A stretch of 64,000 nt of DNA from Ectorhizobium quercum (GTDB lineage: Bacteria > Pseudomonadota > Alphaproteobacteria > Rhizobiales > Rhizobiaceae), in the NCBI RefSeq assembly GCF_026552795.1, contig NZ_JANFPI010000002.1, positions 434,001 to 498,000 on the forward strand, read 5' to 3'. A program made the position numbers and the translations under genes. Below the pieces are notes generated by a model. That model did not search any database. It was given only the letters and a program-made list of their open reading frames with translations, and had not been told where the DNA came from. Every line of letters begins with the position of its first letter. Positions within the stretch are counted from its first letter, which is position 1. Positions 27,829 to 37,312 of the stretch are shown here, piece by piece.

Positions 27829-29025
27829 ATGAGGTCCCTTCAGAAGAACACCGTATCCGGACCTGCGGCCGCAAAGGCCGGCCGCTTCCGGACGGCCGGC
27901 GTTCTTCTGACCGCCGTCCTCGTGTTCGCCGCCGCTCCGCTCGCCGAAGCGCAGGAACGCCGCACCCTGATCGACATGCTGTTCGGCCGGCAAAAGCAGG
28001 CACCGGACTGGAGCGCATATCCGCCGCCTCCGCCCCCACCCGCCCGGCGCAGTTCGCAACAGCGGCCGCGAACGGATGCCGGCACGCCTGCGGCCACCGA
28101 CCCCGCCGTCCAGCCCGTTCCCAAGCGGGAGGATGCCCGCACCGTTCTGGTCGTCGGCGACTTCCTGGCGAGCGGCCTTGCCGACGGATTGACGGAAGCC
28201 TTCGCCGAATCGCCCGGCATCGCCGTCACAGGCCGTTCGAACGGCTCGTCCGGCCTTGTCCGCGAGGATTTCTACAACTGGCAGCAGGAACTGCCGACGG
28301 TGCTTCAGGAGGTGAACCCGGCCGCGCTGGTAATCCTGCTCGGTGCCAACGACCGCCAGCAGATCGACATCCCGCAGGGGCGCGAACGGTTCGGCTCGGA
28401 GGAATGGCTGGCCGAATATGCGCGCCGCGCCTCGGCCCTGGCGCTGGCGGCCAGCATGCGCGACATTCCGCTGATCTGGGTGGGCTTGCCGCCCTTCCGC
28501 TCGCCGTCGATGACCACGGACGTGGTGACGCTGAACCGGATATTGCGCGGCGCGGTGGAAAAATCCGGCGGCACCTTCATCGACATCTGGGACGGTTTTG
28601 CCGACGAGGGCGGCAAGTTCGTCACCACCGGCTCGGACATCAACGGCAAGCCGGTGCGGCTGCGCGGCACCGATGGCGTCGGCCTGACCGGCCCCGGCAA
28701 GCGCAAGCTCGCCTTCTATATCGAAAAGCCGCTGAAGAGCCTGCTCGGCGAGACTGACGAAAGCCCGGACAGCTTGCAGCTCGACGCCGACAGCCTGCCC
28801 GACATCCTCTCGCTTTCGCCCTCGCGCCTCGATCTGCCGGCGCGAACCGCGCCGGTCGCGCTCACGGACCCGGAACTCGATGGCGGCTCGGAACTGCTCG
28901 GTGCCCGCGCCTCGCCGGCGCGCCATGTGCTTTCCCCGCGCGAGCAACTGCTGGAACGGGGCGAGCTTCCATCCGCTCCCGGCGGCCGCGCCGACAACGC
29001 GGCCCTGCCCGGTCCGACACCCTGA
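27829..29025 (+). CDS. DUF459 SGNH-fold protein, catalytic residues not conserved
   Basis: A 398-residue exported protein. An N-terminal hydrophobic segment (AGVLLTAVLVFAAAPLAEA), a proline-rich linker (PPPPPPPARR at about 65-73) and a DUF459/SGNH-hydrolase domain (about 104-305) are followed by a disordered tail. SGNH landmarks are present but altered. The block-I Ser is Phe (VVGDFLASG, residue 112), Asn174 is kept (LLGANDRQQ), and the block-V His is Gly (TDGVGLT, residue 285). It is likely cotranscribed with the transglycosylase upstream, which points to cell-envelope work. The start follows GTGAGG. Confidence 0.85.
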   Translation: MRSLQKNTVSGPAAAKAGRFRTAGVLLTAVLVFAAAPLAEAQERRTLIDMLFGRQKQAPDWSAYPPPPPPPARRSSQQRPRTDAGTPAATDPAVQPVPKREDARTVLVVGDFLASGLADGLTEAFAESPGIAVTGRSNGSSGLVREDFYNWQQELPTVLQEVNPAALVILLGANDRQQIDIPQGRERFGSEEWLAEYARRASALALAASMRDIPLIWVGLPPFRSPSMTTDVVTLNRILRGAVEKSGGTFIDIWDGFADEGGKFVTTGSDINGKPVRLRGTDGVGLTGPGKRKLAFYIEKPLKSLLGETDESPDSLQLDADSLPDILSLSPSRLDLPARTAPVALTDPELDGGSELLGARASPARHVLSPREQLLERGELPSAPGGRADNAALPGPTP

Positions 29026-29033
29026 ACGCAAAA

Positions 29034-29053
29034 GGCCGCCCCGATGGGCGGCC
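29034..29053 (-). terminator. Hairpin with A-tract, left copy at repeat locus C
   Basis: GGCCGCCC (29034-29041) pairs with GGGCGGCC (29046-29053) around CGAT, with A4 on the left. It is a terminator in the minus direction (from gltD) and possibly partial in the plus direction. A direct copy with two changes follows the repeat at 29191. Confidence 0.75.
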
Positions 29054-29190
29054 TCAATCTATTGACAAACCCTTTTCTTCGTCACCCTCGGCCCTGAGCC
29101 GAGGGTCCATGCCGCACCCGAAGCGGGGATGGTCGGGTCCAGGCCCGACCATGACGGAAGAGAGCGATACGCACTTTGTCAGCAGTCTGA
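29054..29190 (+). repeat. Short palindromic repeat element, locus C
   Basis: A 137-bp block with core 29080-29156 (CGTCA...TGACG). Palindromes are CCTCGGCC/GCCGAGG and GGTCGGGTCC/GGCCCGACC. Outer arms such as CAATCTATTGACAAACCC on the left and GAGCGATACGC on the right match those at locus D (37141-37274). It lies between the convergent DUF459 gene and gltD, flanked by direct hairpin copies. Confidence 0.85.
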
Positions 29191-29210
29191 GGACGCCCCG
29201 GTGGGCGGCC
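29191..29210. repeat. Hairpin, right copy at repeat locus C
   Basis: The 20 bp starting GGACGCCCCGG match the hairpin at 29034-29053 at 18 of 20 positions in the same orientation. CGCCC and GGGCG still pair across CGGT. There is no T-tract beside it, so it may no longer terminate. Confidence 0.7.
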
Positions 29211-29236
29211 CCGTCATTTCTCGCCTGCCTGCGGAA

Positions 29237-30691
29237 TCAGCGCGGCAGGACGGTCGAGCCCATCAGGGCCTCGTCGATGGCGCGGGCGGCCTGACGGCCC
29301 TCGCGGATCGCCCAGACCACCAGCGACTGGCCGCGGCGCACGTCCCCGGCCGTCCACAGCTTATCGACCGAGGTCCTGTAGTCCTCGGTATTCGCGACGA
29401 CATTGGTCGAGCCGCGCCGGTCGGTGTTCAACGTCAGCTTGCCGTCGAGTTCCTTCAGAAGGCCGTCCGTGAACGGGCCGGAGAAACCGATGGCGATGAA
29501 GGCGAGATCGGCCTTGATGATGAATTCCGTGCCGGGGATCGGCCTTCGCCTTTCATCCACCTGGCAGCACTTGACGCCCGTCAGGAAACCATCCTCGCCG
29601 ACGAATTCCAGCGTCGCCACCTGGAACTCGCGCACCGCGCCCTCGGCCTGCGAGGAGGAGGTGCGCATCTTGGTCGCCCAGTAGGGCCACACGGCAAGCT
29701 TGTCTTCCTTTTCCGGCGGCATCGGGCGGATGTCGAGCTGCGTGACCTTCACCGCGCCCTGGCGGAACGCCGTACCGACGCAGTCCGAAGCCGTATCGCC
29801 GCCGCCCACGACGACGATATGCTTGCCGCCGGCCAGGATCGGATCGGCGGGCCAGCCGACGCTGTCGATGTTTTCGCGGCCGACGCGGCGGTTCTGCTGC
29901 ACGAGGTAAGGCATGGCGTCGTAAACGCCGTGCAGGTCCGCGCCGCCGATGCCGGCCGGGCGCGGGGTTTCCGAACCGCCGCAATAGAGAACGGCGTCAT
30001 GTTCTGCAAGCAGCGTTTTCACCTTCACGTCGACGCCGACATTGACGCCGCAATGGAAGGTGACGCCCTCGCCCTTCATCTGCTCGACACGGCGGTCGAT
30101 GAAGTTCTTCTCCATCTTGAAGTCGGGAATGCCATAGCGCAGCAATCCGCCGGGCTTCGTCTCGCGCTCGTAGACATGGACGTCATGGCCGGCGCGGCCG
30201 AGCTGCTGCGCCGCGGCCATGCCGGACGGGCCGGAACCGATGACCGCCACCTTCTTGCCGGTGTGGATCGTGGCCGGCTGCGGCACGATGAAGCCGAGTT
30301 CATAAGCCTTGTCGGCTATGGCCTGCTCCACCGTCTTGATGGCGACCGGCGCATCTTCCAGATTCAGCGTACAGGCCTCCTCGCACGGGGCGGGACAGAC
30401 GCGACCGGTGAATTCCGGGAAGTTGTTGGTCGAATGGAGGTTGCGGATCGCCTCTTCCCAGCTGTTGTTGTAGACGAGGTCGTTCCAGTCCGGGATCTGG
30501 TTATGCACGGGACAGCCGGTCGGGCCGTGGCAATAGGGAATGCCGCAATCCATGCAGCGCGCCGCCTGCTTCTGCACCTCGGCGTCCGACATCGGAATGG
30601 TGAACTCGCGGAAATGGCGGATACGGTCGGAGGCGGGCTGATACTTCGCCACCTGCCGGTCGATTTCCAGAAAACCTGTAACCTTGCCCAT
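29237..30691 (-). CDS. gltD: Glutamate synthase small (beta) subunit
   Basis: GltD feeds electrons from NADPH through FAD and iron-sulfur centres to GltB. The 484-residue protein has the N-terminal cysteine cluster ARCMDCGIPYCHGPTGCPVHN and CPAPCEEACTLN, which bind [4Fe-4S]. It has a first FAD-binding fold VAVIGSGPSGMAAAQQLGRAGHDVHVYE, the GGLLRYGIPDFKMEK motif, and a second nucleotide fold, IVVVGGGDTASDCVGTA. The C-terminus has LWTAGDVRRGQSLVVWAIREGRQAA. GAGGAACG precedes the ATG. It is last in a gltB - small ORF - gltD operon. Confidence 0.97.
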   Translation of the reverse strand: MGKVTGFLEIDRQVAKYQPASDRIRHFREFTIPMSDAEVQKQAARCMDCGIPYCHGPTGCPVHNQIPDWNDLVYNNSWEEAIRNLHSTNNFPEFTGRVCPAPCEEACTLNLEDAPVAIKTVEQAIADKAYELGFIVPQPATIHTGKKVAVIGSGPSGMAAAQQLGRAGHDVHVYERETKPGGLLRYGIPDFKMEKNFIDRRVEQMKGEGVTFHCGVNVGVDVKVKTLLAEHDAVLYCGGSETPRPAGIGGADLHGVYDAMPYLVQQNRRVGRENIDSVGWPADPILAGGKHIVVVGGGDTASDCVGTAFRQGAVKVTQLDIRPMPPEKEDKLAVWPYWATKMRTSSSQAEGAVREFQVATLEFVGEDGFLTGVKCCQVDERRRPIPGTEFIIKADLAFIAIGFSGPFTDGLLKELDGKLTLNTDRRGSTNVVANTEDYRTSVDKLWTAGDVRRGQSLVVWAIREGRQAARAIDEALMGSTVLPR

Positions 30692-30705
30692 TTTCGTTCC
30701 TCAGA

Positions 30706-30876
30706 TCAGAAAGGCGGCCATGTCGGCCCCCAGTACCAGTAGGCGACCCCCAGGAGCGCCCCCAGCACGATGAATTCCACGTCAAGTCTGTCGTTCGCGA
30801 TGGTTGCCGCCACCGGAACGGCGACGGCGATCGTCACGGCGATCATCCGGTGAAGGACAGTCGCCCGCCGCCTCAT
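30706..30876 (-). CDS. Small membrane protein between gltB and gltD
   Basis: A 56-residue open frame, [20 protein letters not shown] opening with a basic patch, a first hydrophobic helix ([16 protein letters not shown]), a short charged turn (NDRLDVE), and a second helix ([15 protein letters not shown]), ending GPTWPPF. Its ATG overlaps the gltB stop in an ATGA and its stop lies 14 bp before the gltD start, so it is coupled into the operon. This is shorter than common gene-finding cut-offs. No family is recognised. It may be a membrane-bound partner or a local anchor for glutamate synthase (inference). Confidence 0.75.
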   Translation of the reverse strand: MRRRATVLHRMIAVTIAVAVPVAATIANDRLDVEFIVLGALLGVAYWYWGPTWPPF

Positions 30877-33800
30877 TCGGCGGCGATGCCCATCTTCATG
30901 CGCTCCATTTCCTCAAGAGCGCGGCGATATTCGACCGGCATGACCTTGCGGAATTTCGGGCGGAACTCGCTCCAGCGGTCGAGAATTTCCTTGGCGCGCA
31001 GCGAACCCGTGTAGTGCAGATGGTTGGAGACCAACTGGTAAAGACGCTCCTCGTCGTGGCGCGTCATGTCCTCGGACACGTCGACGCGTCCCTTGTGCAT
31101 GATGTCGCCGCCGTGGTGGTGCAGCTTCTCCAGCATGTCGTCCTCTTCCGGAACCGGCTCCAGCTCGACCATCGCCATGTTGCAGCGCTGGGCGAAATCG
31201 CCGCTTTCGTCGAGAACATAGGCGACGCCGCCCGACATGCCGGCCGCGAAGTTGCGGCCCGTGCTGCCGAGAACGACGACGATGCCGCCGGTCATGTATT
31301 CGCAGCCGTGGTCGCCCACGCCTTCGACCACCGCCACCGCACCGGAGTTACGCACCGCGAAGCGTTCGCCGGCCACGCCACGGAAGTAGCACTCGCCGGA
31401 GATCGCGCCGTAAAGCACGGTGTTGCCGACGATGATCGACTCTTCCGCCAGGATGCGGGCGTTTTCCGGTGGCCGGACGATGATGCGCCCGCCCGAAAGT
31501 CCCTTGCCGACATAGTCGTTGCCGTCGCCGATGAGGTCGAAGGTGATGCCGCGCATCAGGAACGCGCCGAAGGACTGGCCCGCCGTGCCGCGCAGCGTCA
31601 CATGGATCGTGTCGTCCTTCAGGCCTTTCTGGCTCCAGCGCTTCGCCAGCGCCCCGGAGAGCATCGCGCCCGCCGAACGGTCGACGTTCCTGATCGCCAC
31701 GTCGAGAACCACCGGCTCCTTGTTTTCAAGCGCCGGAGCGGCCTTCTCGATCAGCTTGCGGTCGAGAATGTCGTCGATCGGATGGTTCTGGCGCTCGGTC
31801 CAGTAGGTCTGCTCCTTCGGCGCCTCGACCTTGTGGAAGATGCGCGAGAAATCGAGACCCACCGACTTCCAGTGGGCGATCGCCTCTTCCTTCTCCAGCA
31901 GTTCCGAAGCGCCGATGATCTCGTCCAGCGTGCGGGCTCCGAGGGACGCGAGAATTTCACGCACTTCCTCGGCCACGAAGAAGAAGTAGTTGATGACGTG
32001 TTCCGGCGCACCCTTGAAGCGCTTGCGCAGAACCGGGTCCTGCGTCGCCACGCCCACCGGGCAGGTGTTGAGATGGCACTTGCGCATCATGATGCAGCCC
32101 GCCGCGATCAGCGGCGCGGTGGCGAAGCCGAACTCGTCGGCGCCGAGCAGCGCGCCGACGATGACGTCGCGGCCGGTCTTCAACCCGCCGTCCACCTGAA
32201 GGGCGACGCGCGAGCGAAGACCATTCAGCACCAGCGTCTGCTGGGTTTCGGCAAGGCCGATTTCCCACGGGCTGCCCGCATGCTTGACCGAGGTCAGCGG
32301 CGAAGCGCCGGTGCCGCCGTCGAAGCCGGCGATGGTGATGTGGTCGGCGCGCGCCTTGGCGACGCCGGCCGCCACCGTGCCGACGCCCACTTCCGAGACG
32401 AGCTTGACGGAAATATCGGAGGTCGGGTTGACGTTCTTCAGGTCGTAGATGAGCTGCGCCAGATCCTCGATCGAATAGATGTCATGGTGCGGCGGCGGCG
32501 AGATGAGGCCGACGCCCGGCGTCGAGTGGCGGGTCTTGGCAATGGTCGCGTCGACCTTGTGGCCGGGCAGCTGCCCGCCCTCGCCGGGCTTTGCGCCCTG
32601 CGCCACCTTGATCTGCAGCATGTCGGCATTGACGAGGTATTCGGTCGTCACGCCGAAGCGGCCGGAGGCCACCTGCTTGATGGCGGAGCGTTCCGGGTTC
32701 GCCGAACCGTCGGCCAGCGGATAGTAGCGCTCGGCTTCCTCGCCGCCCTCGCCGGTGTTCGACTTGCCGCCGATCCGGTTCATGGCGATGGCGAGCGTCG
32801 TGTGCGCCTCACGGCTGATCGAACCGAAGGACATGGCCCCCGTCGAGAAACGCTTGACGATCTCGACCGCCGGCTCCACCTCGTCCAGCGGCACGGGCTG
32901 GCGCCCGATCTCCCCGGCGGTCCTGATCTTGAACAGCCCGCGAATAGCGTTCATGCGCAGCGCGCTTTCGTTGACCATCTTCGCGAATTCGCGATAGAGA
33001 TCCTGGCTGTTGCCGCGCACGGCGTGCTGAAGCGAGGCGACCGCATCCGGCGTCCAGGCATGGCTTTCGCCGCGCATGCGGTAGGCGTATTCACCGCCGA
33101 TTTCCAGCGTCGTGGCCAGAACCGGATCCTTGCCGAAAGCGGCGGTATGGCGGCGAACGGTCTCCTCGGCGATCTCGTCGACGCCGATGCCCTCGATGGT
33201 CGTCGCCGTGCCGAAGAAATACTTCTCCACCAGTTCCGACGACAGGCCGACGGCATCGAAGATCTGCGCGCCGCAATAGGACTGGTAGGTGGAAATGCCC
33301 ATCTTGGACATGACCTTCAGCAGGCCCTTGCCGACCGCCTTGATGTAGCGATAGACGACTTCGTCTTCCGACACTTCCTTCGGATACTCGCCATGCTTGT
33401 GCAGGTCGAGCAGCGTGTCGAAGGCGAGGTACGGATTGATCGCTTCCGCGCCGTAGCCGGCCAGGCAGGCGAAGTGATGCACTTCGCGCGGCTCGCCGGA
33501 TTCGACGACGAGCCCAACCGAGGTGCGCAACCCCTTGCGGATGAGATGATGATGCACGGCGGCGGTCGCGAGAAGCGCGGGGATCGCGATGCGGTCCGGA
33601 CCGATCTGGCGGTCGGACAGCACGATGATGTTGTAGCCGCCCTTCACCGCCGCCTCGGCGCGCTCGCACAGCCGCTCCAGGATTTCCGGCATGCCTTCCG
33701 CGCCGCGCCCGGCGTCATAGGTGAAGTCGAGCGTCTTGGTGTCGAAGCGGTCTTCCGTGTGACCGATGGAGCGGATCTTCTCCAGGTCGCCGTTGGTCAG

Positions 33801-35600
33801 GATCGGCTGGCGCACTTCCAGCCGCTTGGCGTAGGAAGCGCCCTCATGGTCGAGAATGTTCGGGCGCGGGCCGATGAACGACACCAGGCTCATGACCAGC
33901 TCCTCGCGGATCGGGTCGATGGGCGGGTTCGTGACCTGCGCGAAATTCTGCTTGAAATAGGTGTAGAGCAGCTTCGACTTCGACGACATGGCCGAAATCG
34001 GCGTGTCGGTTCCCATCGAGCCGATGGCTTCCTGACCGGTCGTCGCCATCGGCGACATCAGGAGCTTGATGTCTTCCTTGGAATAGCCGAAGGCCTGCTG
34101 GCGGTCGAGCAGCGATACGTCGCGGCGCAGGGCACGCGGCTCGACGGGCTTCAGCTCTTCAAGGATGAGCTGCGTGCGGTTCAGCCATTCGCGGTAGGGA
34201 TGGCGCGCGGCAAGCTCGCCCTTGATCTCCTCGTCGGAGACGATACGGCCCTTCTCCATGTCGATCAGCAGCATCTTGCCCGGCTGGAGACGCCACTTCT
34301 TGACGATACGCTCCTCCTCCACCGGCAGCGTGCCGGCCTCGGATGCGAGAATGATCCGGTCGTCGTCGGTGACGAGGTAGCGCGCCGGACGCAGACCGTT
34401 GCGGTCGAGTGTCGCGCCGATCTGCCGGCCGTCGGTGAAGCACACGGCGGCCGGGCCGTCCCACGGCTCCATCAGCGCGGCGTGATATTCGTAGAACGCC
34501 TTGCGCTCCGGCCCCATCAGCTGGTTGCCGGCCCAGGCCTCGGGAATGAGCATCATGACGGCATGCGCCATCGAATAACCGCCGCGCAGCAGGAATTCGA
34601 GCGCATTGTCGAAGCAGGCCGTGTCCGACTGACCTTCGTAGGAAATCGGCCAGAGCTTGGAAATATCCGGGCCGAACAGCGGCGAGGACACCGATGCCTG
34701 CCGCGCCGCCATCCAGTTGACGTTGCCGCGCAGCGTGTTGATCTCGCCGTTATGGGCGACCATGCGATAAGGGTGCGCCAGCTTCCACGACGGGAAGGTG
34801 TTGGTCGAGAAGCGCTGGTGAACGAGGGCGACCGCCGATTCGAAACGCGGGTCGGACAGGTCCTTGTAATAGGCGCCCACCTGGTAGGCGAGGAACATGC
34901 CCTTGTAGACGATGGTCGTGGACGACAGCGAAACGGGGTAGAAGCTCTGGTTCTCCTTGCCGCCCCCCTCGTCGTAGATGCGGTTGGAAATGACCTTGCG
35001 GATCAGAAACAGCTTGCGCTCGAACTCGGCCGTCGTCGCCGCATCCTTGCCGGCGCCGATGAAGACCTGGACGTGGTGCGGCTCGGTGGCGGCGATATGG
35101 GGAGCCTTCGACAGCGAGGAATTGTCGACCGGAACGTCGCGGAAGCCGAGCAGCGTCTGACCTTCCGCAGCGACGACCTCGGCGATGACTTCCTTGAAAT
35201 GGGCGACCTGCGCTTCGTTGCGCGGCATGAAGACGTGGCCGACCGCGTATTCGCCCGCCTTCGGCAGAACGACGCCCTGCGCGGCCATTTCCTCGCGGAA
35301 AAAGCGGTCCGGGATCTGCACGAGAATGCCCGCGCCGTCGCCCATCAGCGGGTCGGCGCCGACCGCACCGCGATGCGTGAGGTTTTCGAGGATGAACAAG
35401 CCGTCCTTGACGATCTGGTGCGACTTCACGCCCTTCATGTGGGCTATGAAACCCACGCCGCAGGCATCGTGCTCGTTCCGGGGATCGTAAAGGCCTTGCC
35501 GTTCGGGAAGGCCGGTGGGACAGATTTCCGTTCCGGCGGAGATGTCAGGGCCGGCAACCGGCATGCCATGCTCATTTGCGACAGGATGGAACTTCGTCAT
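30873..35600 (-). CDS. gltB: Glutamate synthase large (alpha) subunit
   Basis: GltB, 1575 residues, moves the amide group of glutamine to 2-oxoglutarate. After a propeptide of about 46 residues, the Ntn nucleophile is Cys47 in [16 protein letters not shown]. The class-II amidotransferase domain runs to about 450, with [17 protein letters not shown]. The central domain precedes the FMN-binding synthase domain, which has [41 protein letters not shown] and the 3Fe-4S cysteine segment [21 protein letters not shown]. The C-terminal GXGXG beta-helix domain has [12 protein letters not shown] and [19 protein letters not shown] precedes the ATG. Confidence 0.98.
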   Translation of the reverse strand: MTKFHPVANEHGMPVAGPDISAGTEICPTGLPERQGLYDPRNEHDACGVGFIAHMKGVKSHQIVKDGLFILENLTHRGAVGADPLMGDGAGILVQIPDRFFREEMAAQGVVLPKAGEYAVGHVFMPRNEAQVAHFKEVIAEVVAAEGQTLLGFRDVPVDNSSLSKAPHIAATEPHHVQVFIGAGKDAATTAEFERKLFLIRKVISNRIYDEGGGKENQSFYPVSLSSTTIVYKGMFLAYQVGAYYKDLSDPRFESAVALVHQRFSTNTFPSWKLAHPYRMVAHNGEINTLRGNVNWMAARQASVSSPLFGPDISKLWPISYEGQSDTACFDNALEFLLRGGYSMAHAVMMLIPEAWAGNQLMGPERKAFYEYHAALMEPWDGPAAVCFTDGRQIGATLDRNGLRPARYLVTDDDRIILASEAGTLPVEEERIVKKWRLQPGKMLLIDMEKGRIVSDEEIKGELAARHPYREWLNRTQLILEELKPVEPRALRRDVSLLDRQQAFGYSKEDIKLLMSPMATTGQEAIGSMGTDTPISAMSSKSKLLYTYFKQNFAQVTNPPIDPIREELVMSLVSFIGPRPNILDHEGASYAKRLEVRQPILTNGDLEKIRSIGHTEDRFDTKTLDFTYDAGRGAEGMPEILERLCERAEAAVKGGYNIIVLSDRQIGPDRIAIPALLATAAVHHHLIRKGLRTSVGLVVESGEPREVHHFACLAGYGAEAINPYLAFDTLLDLHKHGEYPKEVSEDEVVYRYIKAVGKGLLKVMSKMGISTYQSYCGAQIFDAVGLSSELVEKYFFGTATTIEGIGVDEIAEETVRRHTAAFGKDPVLATTLEIGGEYAYRMRGESHAWTPDAVASLQHAVRGNSQDLYREFAKMVNESALRMNAIRGLFKIRTAGEIGRQPVPLDEVEPAVEIVKRFSTGAMSFGSISREAHTTLAIAMNRIGGKSNTGEGGEEAERYYPLADGSANPERSAIKQVASGRFGVTTEYLVNADMLQIKVAQGAKPGEGGQLPGHKVDATIAKTRHSTPGVGLISPPPHHDIYSIEDLAQLIYDLKNVNPTSDISVKLVSEVGVGTVAAGVAKARADHITIAGFDGGTGASPLTSVKHAGSPWEIGLAETQQTLVLNGLRSRVALQVDGGLKTGRDVIVGALLGADEFGFATAPLIAAGCIMMRKCHLNTCPVGVATQDPVLRKRFKGAPEHVINYFFFVAEEVREILASLGARTLDEIIGASELLEKEEAIAHWKSVGLDFSRIFHKVEAPKEQTYWTERQNHPIDDILDRKLIEKAAPALENKEPVVLDVAIRNVDRSAGAMLSGALAKRWSQKGLKDDTIHVTLRGTAGQSFGAFLMRGITFDLIGDGNDYVGKGLSGGRIIVRPPENARILAEESIIVGNTVLYGAISGECYFRGVAGERFAVRNSGAVAVVEGVGDHGCEYMTGGIVVVLGSTGRNFAAGMSGGVAYVLDESGDFAQRCNMAMVELEPVPEEDDMLEKLHHHGGDIMHKGRVDVSEDMTRHDEERLYQLVSNHLHYTGSLRAKEILDRWSEFRPKFRKVMPVEYRRALEEMERMKMGIAAE

Positions 35601-36034
35601 CGCCTGATCTCCTTGAAGGCCGGCCGCCAGAGGCGCCGCATGCGAACCTTACCGCGTGTCGCCACGCCCCGCTCCCGGAGCTTAGCGTAAAAAATCGACC
35701 GGACCAGAGCTTTCTCCCGTCCAGCGCGATTTTGAATTCGGAAATTAGGACAGTATTTCTGTCCTAATTCCTCCTCCCTATGACAGAAACCGCACCCGCT
35801 GGCAAGGCCGCAGCGCAAAAAATCGGGCGGCTCTTTCATCGAAAAGTTTCGGGCACGCCGAAGGGGACGACACAAAGTTTCACCACCTGCAATATATCGG
35901 GATGAAGATTGCCTTTGCCGGTCGGGCCGGAACGAAGCGCGCCTTTGCGGTTGACGGTGGCGGGCCGGCGCCGCTACGACTTCGATTGCGTTCACCGCCA
36001 TTCCCGTCATACCTATCCGAGAGAGTGACCTGCA
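35601..36034. other. Divergent intergenic region gltB / ltaE
   Basis: 434 bp between divergent genes. It holds a long perfect palindrome (35743-35769) and an AT-rich strip at about 35690-35770. I see no convincing coding frame; translations are basic, low-complexity shadows. It must contain both promoters. Confidence 0.5.
35743..35769. promoter_or_regulatory. Palindromic operator-like site upstream of gltB
   Basis: AATTAGGACAG (35743-35753) and its exact complement CTGTCCTAATT (35759-35769) are separated by TATTT. The symmetry extends outward with GGA/TCC after a one-base shift. It is 143 bp upstream of gltB and about 270 bp upstream of ltaE. The shape suits a dimeric repressor or activator; I cannot name the regulator. 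Confidence 0.6.
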
Positions 36035-37087
36035 ATGTATTTCGCCTCCGACAACTGGGCCGGCGCTCACCCCTCCATCGCAGCACGACTGGTCGAGGAA
36101 GCGCCCGGCTTCGCCGCGCCCTACGGCGTCAGCGATCTTGACAGGAAGGTCGAGGCCCGCCTTTCAGAGATCTTCGAATGCGACGTCTCCGTGTTCTTCG
36201 TCGCGACCGGCACCGCCGCCAATTCGCTGGCACTCGCCAGCGTCGGCAAGCCCGGCGGCGTGATCTTCTGTCACTCGGAAGCCCATGTGACGGCGGATGA
36301 ATGCGGCGCACCGGAATTCATCACCGGCGCCAACAGGCTGCACACCATCCCCGGCCTGAATGGCAAGATGGACCCGAAGGCGCTCGAGGCCGCCATCTGG
36401 CGCTTTGCGCCGGGCGCCGTCCATCAGGGCCGGGCGGCGGCCGTCACGCTGACCCAGTCCACCGAGGTCGGAACGATCTATTCGCTGGCCGAGATCGACG
36501 CCATCGCTGCCATCGCCCGGGCGCACGGCCTGCCGCTGCACATGGACGGCGCGCGCTTCGCCAATGCCCTCGTCCGGCTGGACGCCACCCCCGCGGAGAT
36601 GACGTGGAAGCGCGGCGTCGACATTCTCTCCTTCGGCGGCACCAAGAACGGCTGCTGGTGCGCGGAAGCCGTCATCTTCTTCAACCGCGAGCTGGCCGCC
36701 GACATGCCGTATCTGCGCAAGCGCTCGGCCCAGCTCTTTTCCAAGACCCGCTTCATCTCCGCCCAGTTCGACGCCTATCTCGAGGACGGCCTCTGGCTCA
36801 CGATGGCGAAGAACGCCAACGACATGGCCGAACGGCTTTCCGCCGGCCTCGAAGCGCTGAACAGCGCCCGCCTCGCCTGGCCGTCGCAGGCCAACGAGGT
36901 CTTTGCCGTCCTGCCCGGGGAAAAGGCGGCGGCGGCCGAAGCCGCCGGCGCCCGCTTCTACCGCTGGGACGCGCCGCGCGACATGCCCGGTCTGCTGGAA
37001 GACGGCGAGGTCCTCATTCGCCTCGTCACCTCCTTCGCCACCACGCGCGAAGATGTGGAGGCCTTCCTGTCGATCTGCTCGGCCTGA
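36035..37087 (+). CDS. ltaE: Low-specificity L-threonine aldolase
   Basis: A PLP enzyme of 350 residues that splits threonine or allo-threonine to glycine and acetaldehyde. It opens FASDNWAGAHPSIAARL, has GTAANSLALAS for phosphate binding and CHSEAHVTADECGAPEF. The sheet residue region is LPLHMDGARFANALV. The Schiff-base Lys is at about residue 204 in SFGGTKNGCWCAEAV. The C-terminus VRLVTSFATTREDVEAFL is typical of the aldolase family (beta-eliminating lyase fold). A GAGAGTGA site precedes the ATG. It is monocistronic and convergent with hsp20 across a repeat element. Confidence 0.94.
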   Translation: MYFASDNWAGAHPSIAARLVEEAPGFAAPYGVSDLDRKVEARLSEIFECDVSVFFVATGTAANSLALASVGKPGGVIFCHSEAHVTADECGAPEFITGANRLHTIPGLNGKMDPKALEAAIWRFAPGAVHQGRAAAVTLTQSTEVGTIYSLAEIDAIAAIARAHGLPLHMDGARFANALVRLDATPAEMTWKRGVDILSFGGTKNGCWCAEAVIFFNRELAADMPYLRKRSAQLFSKTRFISAQFDAYLEDGLWLTMAKNANDMAERLSAGLEALNSARLAWPSQANEVFAVLPGEKAAAAEAAGARFYRWDAPRDMPGLLEDGEVLIRLVTSFATTREDVEAFLSICSA

Positions 37088-37111
37088 TCGCGCGTTCGGC
37101 ACTCAGGGCAA

Positions 37112-37140
37112 CAAAAAAGCCCCTCCGGGAGGGAGAGGCT
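37112..37140 (-). terminator. Hairpin with A-tract, left copy at repeat locus D
   Basis: AGCCCCTCC (37118-37126) faces GGGAGAGGCT (37131-37140) with one mismatch; a run of A (37113-37118) lies on the left, so it terminates minus-strand (hsp20) transcripts. The left arm is repeated exactly at 37275. Confidence 0.75.
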
Positions 37141-37274
37141 CAATGTATTGGCAACCCTCTCCTTCGTCACCCTCTGGCTTGACCCGAGGGTCCACGCCGC
37201 AAGCGCGCGGTGGATGGTCGGGTCAGGCCCGACCATGACGAACGAGGGCGATACGCCGATTGTTGAGCGGCCTG
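37141..37274 (+). repeat. Short palindromic repeat element, locus D
   Basis: A 134-bp block with core 37165-37240. The first palindrome is partly decayed (CCCTCTGGCTTGACCCGAGGG) and the second is GGTCGGGTCAGGCCCGACC. Arms CAATGTATTGGCAACCCTCT and GAGGGCGATACGCCGATTGT match locus C. It lies between convergent ltaE and hsp20, flanked by direct hairpin copies. Confidence 0.85.
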
Positions 37275-37296
37275 AGCCCCTCCTTGCGGAGGGGCT
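37275..37296. repeat. Hairpin, right copy at repeat locus D
   Basis: AGCCCCTCC (37275-37283) pairs perfectly with GGAGGGGCT (37288-37296) around TTGC. Its left arm is identical to that of the hairpin at 37118. No T-tract follows. Confidence 0.75.
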
Positions 37297-37312
37297 GCAA
37301 GACTGCCTTCAA

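Noticed and set aside
30804..35690. A 1628-codon open frame on the plus strand opposite gltB
   Set aside because: It mirrors gltB on the other strand and its translation is rich in Arg, His, Asp and Val with no known motif. It is a by-product of high GC at third positions in gltB.
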